From Paraphoma chrysanthemicola (Eukaryota > Ascomycota > Dothideomycetes > Pleosporales > Phaeosphaeriaceae): a stretch of DNA of 64,000 nt. A program made the position numbers and the translations under genes. The notes under the pieces are model-generated. The model was not told the origin of the DNA and made no database searches. It saw only the letters and a program-made list of their open reading frames with translations. Positions 37,801 through 43,800 of this stretch are shown here, piece by piece; the first letter of the stretch is position 1, and every line of letters starts with the position of its first letter. Location of the stretch: NCBI GenBank assembly GCA_020744225.1, contig JAGMWG010000008.1:1054001-1118000 (forward strand). The letters run 5' to 3'.

Positions 37801-40800
37801 TTGCAGCTACGGTGTTGTTCTTCAACTGCAGAGTGCAAGAAGTGCGGCATTTTTTCTTCTTGACGACAACCGCAAACTCTAAGATCCTCCCTTACTCTAG
37901 TGCGACAATTATAGTTTTGCATAGCATCACAAGACATCTTCTAGATTGTAGGACTGTTATTATTGGCTGTGATTAACTAGGTGACCTTGTTGCTTTGCTA
38001 GCAAATTTCCGAAGACTCCGGCGCGGCGTCATTATGATAAGCGCTACGCCCAAAGAACCTAATCTACTCCTGCATCTCGTCAACGTCATCCTTGCCATCC
38101 TTCTCATCCTCACTGGCAAGAGGACTATCTGGGAATCCATTCCACTCATCATCACTATCTGGGAAACCATTCCACTCAGACTCCTCATCAGAACTTCGTG
38201 AGGTATCATACTCATCATCACCCTCTAGCATTGCATCCATCTCAGAATCATAGTCCACCTCTTCCTCACACTCGTCGCTCTCGTTGCCCATATAATAGGG
38301 TAGGGAACCCACCAACTCAGTGTCACCTTGGAACTCAGGAAGTTCTTCAAGGGGTGTAGGTTCGCGCTCCCTACTGCTGTAAGTATATTACTGTGATAAG
38401 AGAATGTGATAAAACTTACTGCCATTGCTCACTAGCGACCATAGCCATCTCCTCTGGCGTCAGGCGATCTCTGAAGTCTTCCCAATCTTCCTTCTCTTGC
38501 TTGTCGCCAAAAGAATTAGTCTTGAGCTTGTGCAAGCCCTCGTGGTAGACCTTGCGCATGAGCTTTTCGATAGTGCCACCAGTACTGAATAGGGCCTTCT
38601 CAACTCTACTTCCTCCAATCTTGACCTTAGTCTTGTCACCAGAAAGCTTATTCAACAAGGAAGCCTCATGCTTCCTTAAATCGATCTCATGCTGGATATC
38701 GGACCATTTCTTGTGGGCTCGAGTTAGACTGTCCTCCATCCAGTCACCTGCAGCCAGTAAGTAAATGTCTGTGATTATTAACTGTGATAACTTGCCACTC
38801 TTCTTATTATGGTAGCGCCTGTCAGACAACTTCTCAAAGGCCTCCTCAAACAGGACATCTTTGTCAGCCTTAGAAGATGCTTTGTAGGCAGGATCTTTCT
38901 CTAGCTTTTTCCTGAGAGCTAGTTTTGCAGATCGATCAGCAGCGCGGGCTTTGTCAAGATGCTTTTCCTCAATACTGCGCAGAGCTGCACGATGCCTCTG
39001 CTGAACGGCGCGAGTGCTGTTGCTAAAGGTGCCTTTGAAGGTGACAGCAAGGTTGGTAGGTCGTCCTTTCCTGGACCCAGCCTGGCCCCTCTGTCCAAGA
39101 ATGGTATTCACCTCCTCTTCCTCATTTGCATAGCCCTGCGAGAATTAGAACAAGCTGTTATAAACAACTGTTATAAATACCTCAGTAAGCTTCTCCCACT
39201 CATCAGCAGAAAACCCCTTAGGGATGCTGACTTCAGGATCTGGGAGCAAGCCTTCAGGACCCTCAGGGAAGTCAGAGGCTTCGAGTGGCTCTGATTTGAT
39301 TTCTGGAGAGCTCATTTTGCAGGTATTGTGATAAAGGTATGTGATTATTTGCGACGAGAGTGCGATTGCTGATGCTGAGATAGACAGGGAGATCTGGCGC
39401 AGGCTGTAAAAAGTAAGAAAAGTGAGGTGGGGTAAAAAAAAGTGAGTGTGCGCGAGCTGTACAGGTGAGGTGAAACTGGCGGTGACGCGCCGCGCACTCA
39501 CCTCCCTATTCACCTCCGCATTCACCGCCCGCACGGACCACCTGCAAACGATCAGCGAAACGCTGATAACTTGGAAATTACCTCGATCGCTCCTACATCT
39601 CAACCCCAGCGACTACTTGAGAATAAGTTTCTCTGCGCAGCCCGGACTGTATGTTGTTTATCACATTTAATTATCACACAATTATCTTTACTAACTACGT
39701 GCGCAGTCATCCCATCATACGATTTGCAGCCTCACCAATCTATGGGCCCCAAACTCAAACTCAAAAATCTCGCTAGCAACCACACTGTTGAGGAAGTTAT
39801 TCCAATGGCCCCTCCATCGCCTGTTCTTGTGTCGAGTTCTGGATCTGAGGAGTCAGATGAAGAGCCGGCCCCTCCTGTAATTCCTGAGGCTGATCAACCT
39901 GAGGAACCTGAAGAGCCTGAGGAACCTGAAGAGCCTGAGGAACCTGAAGAGCCTGAGGAAATTGAGGAAGCGCAGCAAAAGCCTCCCCCAAGGAGGAGGT
40001 CAAGGCCAAAAAAAACAAAGCCAGTTCCAACTCCAGCTCCTCCAGCTCCTCCAACTCAAGCTCCTCCCTCAGGAAAGGCTAAGACAGCAAGGAAGCAGCC
40101 TGCAAAGCCTAAGCAGTCTGCTAGGAATCGCGCAACAACAGGTGGAAAGGCTCCAAAAAAGGATCTTGCTGGCAAGGCTGCTCGCAAGTCTAAGCCTGCT
40201 CCTGCAGTAACCAAGAAGTACCGGTTCAAGCCTGGCAGTATGTTATCACAGCCTTTTATCACAGCTATGCGCTAACTAGGCCCAGCGGTGGCGCTGAGAG
40301 AAATTCGTCGCTACCAGAAGTCGACTGAGCTTCTCATCCGCAAACTACCGTTTGGCCGCCTTTGTCGCGAGATAACCCAAGAGATTGGAAATGACCTGCG
40401 CTATCAGAGAAGTGCACTTGAGGCTATGCAAGAAGCAACTGAGGCCTTTCTAGTTGGCTACTTCGAGGGTATGTATTACACCCTATTTAGATTTTCAACA
40501 TATACTAATTTTTCAAGACTGCAACATCAATGCAATTCACGCAAAGAGAGTCACGATCCAGGAAAAGGACTCACGCCTAGCGCGTCGATACTATACTCGT
40601 ATGATTAAGGCTTTTATATAGCTCTAGTTTGGAGTGTACATGAGCAGTAGGAAGATGGGTAGTAGGGACATGGCTATATGAAATTCGCAGTAGTTTGCAA
40701 TCAATAAACAAAGTACTGTGATAATTATCTGTGATAAACCTGTGACGCTACAACCTAGGGACAAAAGTCTAACTATATTCGCAAAAAATAACAGAAAAGT

Positions 40801-43800
40801 AGATGACTAAGACCCATCCCAACCCAGTCCGTGCGACCACAACCACAACCCATGGTCCGTGCGACCACAACCCAACCACTACCCACGCTTAGCGTGAAAA
40901 AGGTGGGTATTGGGTTGGGGTTGGGTTAGGGTCTTACGTAATCCAACCCAACCCCAACCCAACCCCTACCCATTTACCAGTCTACTCTAGATTCTTTACG
41001 TATTTGTTAAGCGCATTAATAAAGAAGTACACGTTGTCTAAGCTCGAATCTTGCAGGATATCTGTAAAAACCTTACACAAAACAACCTAGGCATTAGCAT
41101 CTTTAAAGAGTGCTTTGCCTATCTAGTTGTATTTCTTCTGCAGATACGAGATAAGCGCTAGCTGCTAGTTAACAAGTATAAATAGTAGACCCCGCAGTAT
41201 AGCTATTGCACTGTTAATGCGTAAGTTAGTAGTCTAAATAAAAAAGTATAAAAATAAGGTTGTCTTAGCTGTTAACTTACTTAGCTCGTAGATAATACCG
41301 CAGAGTAGCATAGTCTTGCCTTTGCCTAGATTACTCTTAATCTACAGCAGCTAGCTTTACGGGTTGTTACGCTAATAGAGGAAGCTTAGGTTTTAGAAAA
41401 TCTAGTAATACGACTTCTTAAGTAGTCTACTCTTAGTCTCTTTAATACGTGCTTTGTTACGTTAAGGATTAGTAATGTATAAGTCTCTCGTACACTCTTC
41501 TAGCTTCTTTATCTCGTCTTAGAGTTAAGTTAATGCTTTTGCTACTTCTTCGCCGTAGAAGAGAGATATATAAACTCTAAAAATGCCTAGTAACGAGTAC
41601 ACCTTATCTTCTTCGTACTTAGTCTAGTAGTTCTCTATTCATAATAAGCGATCATTAACGCTAAAGTGCGACAGAGGTTTACTTTTAAGCGCTTACTCTA
41701 GAATACTAGTTATCGCGTGTATCTGTAATCAAAGGGAATCTTTATTGCTAAGTCGCTTACGTTACTAGGAAAAGAATTTAACTAAATAAGGTGTAAGAAG
41801 CTCTTAAAGTGTCTAGCCTTAAGTAAACTATTTGCTTCTCTAAAAGGCAGACTCTTACTTAGAAATATTACTATTTGCCTTCTGCTTAGCCGTTAAGACA
41901 TCTAACAGATAGATATAGTACTAAGTAGCGTTGCAATACTAACGAAATATAGAGTTAATAGCATATAATAGCTTAGCTTTGTTTTCCTTATTAATGCAAT
42001 AGGTGTTAATCTAGAAATAGTTTAAGCTATCTTGCTTAGCTTGCTCTGCGCAAAACTGAATCTTTTTATACTTAGATTTATCTGTACTAGTGCTATTAGT
42101 TAAGTTATTAAAGGTAACCTTATTAGAGTCTGCTCTCTATGTATGTGAGAGAATTACGTAGCAAGGAGTTACATAATTGTTTAGGAAAGGCTCTGTAAGA
42201 TAGTATCTGCTAGCATCGTCGCAGTGTAAAAGGCGCATCGTCTAGCATTAGATTAAGTAGAACGGGCAGAAGAAAGTCAGCTTAGTTAACCTAGATAGTA
42301 GCAGCCTAGCTAGAAGCGCGAGCACAATAACTCAATTGCTGTTCTTATTTAGCTAAGCTTTCATATTACTAGAAGTACAGGTGTTGTTTATAAGTTAACA
42401 GTACCTAAGAACTGTATTAGGGCGCAACAGTATAATACTGCTAATGCGTGTATTAGGGTTTTGTAAAGAAGCTGTATTAAAGCTAAGGCTGTTTAAGTTA
42501 AGTGCTTAGCACAGCCTAGATTGTAGCGCAGCAGGGCTTAATAGTACTAGTAGATTAGCAAGAGGCGAAGCTACGACCTGCATAAACAGTTTAATCCTGC
42601 TAGCAGGAATATAGCTAACCTACTTCTACTACACTCTTGCTATAAATGTCGACACTAGATAACATTACGAAGAGACAGAAGAGTCGTTATTAATAATAGA
42701 ACAGTATGCAACCTTAGATAGCATAGTACCTAACTAAGCATAGCTACTATTAAATCTTTCCGCTCTAATAAATGCAGTACTTATGCGAGGAACCGTTCAT
42801 TATATAACTGTACGACAGCTGCATCTGTAAGACAGACTCTTTCTATCGTTGTACGCACTTATAACGACAGCGTTCTTCTAGTAACACACACTCTACTTGC
42901 TAAAGCCTAGACTTAGATCTTAGTATCTATATTACGCGTATATATATATTAGTTGCGGTGTGCTCAAGAAGTACGAGGACGTAGTAAGTTAGACGAGAGA
43001 TCAACAGCGGGTCTGCGGAGTTGGAGAGCAGCGCAATAATTCATCTCTACGGCATGTAAGCGTTCGCGTTAGCTCTAATCGTGCATTATACTGCGCCTTA
43101 AAGTCGCACGATAGTTGTATTAGAAGCTAATTGTAGTTTTAATACTAGGTGTGTTTATTAATATAAGCTATACGTTAGTGGCTTTAAACCTAGCTCTGCT
43201 CCTAATCTAAGCAGGTTTTCAGGTGTTCTAGAGCGCTTAGCAAAAAATGCCGTACAGCTACACAGCTACAGATTTCGTGTTAGCAGCAATAGGTTACAGC
43301 TAAGCTGCTTTAAGCTAGGTAGTGCGCGGGCTATTCTTTCTAGCACTTCTAGCAGGCGGACTTAGAATTAGCACAGAAGCACGACAGGCTCTTAAGCTTA
43401 TGCGCAGTGCTTAGGATAGGATGATAATATAACGAGCTGTAAGCTGACAGACTTTCAACAAGATGCATAAGCTTTTAACGCACCTACTGCCAGCTAAAGC
43501 GAGGTAGTCGCGTGACGCTTATCGCAAATTGTCGTATTGCACCATAAGCTGAACCTATTTCTACAAAAACCTAAAGAGAGAACAGACTTTATAGCGTGAG
43601 GTTACTATTCCGAGAATATCTATTCTTGTAACCTGTTGTTGAGTTTGTTATATTGGGGAGTGTCCGTGGTGTCTCGTTTCGCAGTGTGTCTCGCTACGCA
43701 GTGACCGACGTTAATTAACCTTGTTCAAGTTCGAGGCTTGAAAGGAGATACAAACCCATTGTGTATCACCGCCAACATCCGGCGCCTCCTCCATCCTCAA

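Larger units (their letters stand above)
39316..39741. promoter_or_regulatory. Divergent promoter of the acidic-tail gene and the H3 variant
   Basis: Holds sites 9 and 10 and separates the two start codons. The H3 side probably has a leader intron with donor GTATGT at 39649, branch site CTAAC and acceptor GCGCAG at 39710, containing site 10. Confidence 0.6.
34802..40984. mobile_element. hAT transposon carrying a histone H3 variant (6183 bp)
   Basis: Ends are TAGGCTGGTAAATGGGT on the left and, inverted, TAGACTGGTAAATGGGT on the right: a 17-bp terminal inverted repeat with one mismatch, starting with TAG as hAT ends often do. The 8-bp duplication CTCTAGAT flanks it. Inside are three intact spliced genes: transposase (minus), an acidic-tail protein (minus) and a histone H3 variant (plus), plus twelve paired TTATCACA sites. 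Coding sequence and splice sites are undamaged, in contrast to the RIP-ridden host sequence on both sides, so the insertion is recent and the element looks potentially active. The two outer genes end toward the two termini. Confidence 0.93.
32270..42238 (-). pseudogene. RIP-degraded HET-NACHT-WD40 (HET-E type) gene, interrupted by the hAT element
   Basis: Read on the minus strand. ATG at 42238 opens MRLLHCDDASRYYLTEPF, followed by HET landmarks (ILSHT, KVTFNNL, KKIQFCAEQAKQDSLNYF) with several stops. At about 41330 the strand gives LGKGKTMLLCGII, the P-loop of the NACHT domain of the HET-E/HET-D class. The hAT element at 34802-40984 cuts the gene downstream of the P-loop. Beyond it, 34793-33530 is unreadable AT-rich remnant, and the WD40 array follows. 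The order HET, NACHT, WD40 is that of Podospora het-e-like incompatibility genes. Stops in the HET and NACHT parts make it a pseudogene regardless of the insertion. Confidence 0.78.
26625..43711. mobile_element. 17.1-kb inverted-repeat element carrying two NLR genes
   Basis: Starts ACGTCGGTCACTGCGTAGCG and ends with the reverse complement of the same sequence, flanked on both sides by TA (26623-26624 and 43712-43713). Removing it leaves GGTTAATTACTCTGCAG, a sound intron 3' part, so the insertion is direct and duplicates TA, as IS630/Tc1/mariner-type transposases do. The inverted repeats run inward for about 1.1 kb and differ mainly by C/T and G/A transitions. Inside are two RIP-damaged HET-NACHT genes, both on the minus strand, and a younger nested hAT element. 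No transposase of its own was recognised in the degraded parts, so it is either non-autonomous or its enzyme gene is mutated beyond reading. Confidence 0.8.

Noticed and set aside
37749..37937. N-terminal extension of the transposase from upstream ATGs
   Set aside because: The extension runs through paired site 4 and looks like leader sequence; MNITPTLPEALKKF at 37748 is the more natural start.
39742..40621. H3 variant taken as a centromeric CENP-A
   Set aside because: CENP-A proteins have a longer loop 1 and a W/F-rich block there. Here the length from K56 to the AIHAKRVTI stretch equals canonical H3, and the H3 tail motifs K4 to K36 are present.
34802..40984. Regularly spaced paired repeats as a CRISPR array
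   Set aside because: The pairs are 200-1200 bases apart with genes between them; the genome is eukaryotic, and no spacer units of constant length exist.
26625..43711. Starship giant element
   Set aside because: No tyrosine-recombinase captain was seen at either end, the ends are long inverted repeats with TA duplication, and the size is small. A fully mutated captain cannot be excluded in the AT-rich parts.
26623..43715. TTAA-type (piggyBac/Kolobok) insertion
   Set aside because: The right side reads TTAATTAA, but the left side has TAAC/GTTAC rather than TTAA. A two-base TA duplication explains both junctions without a mutation.
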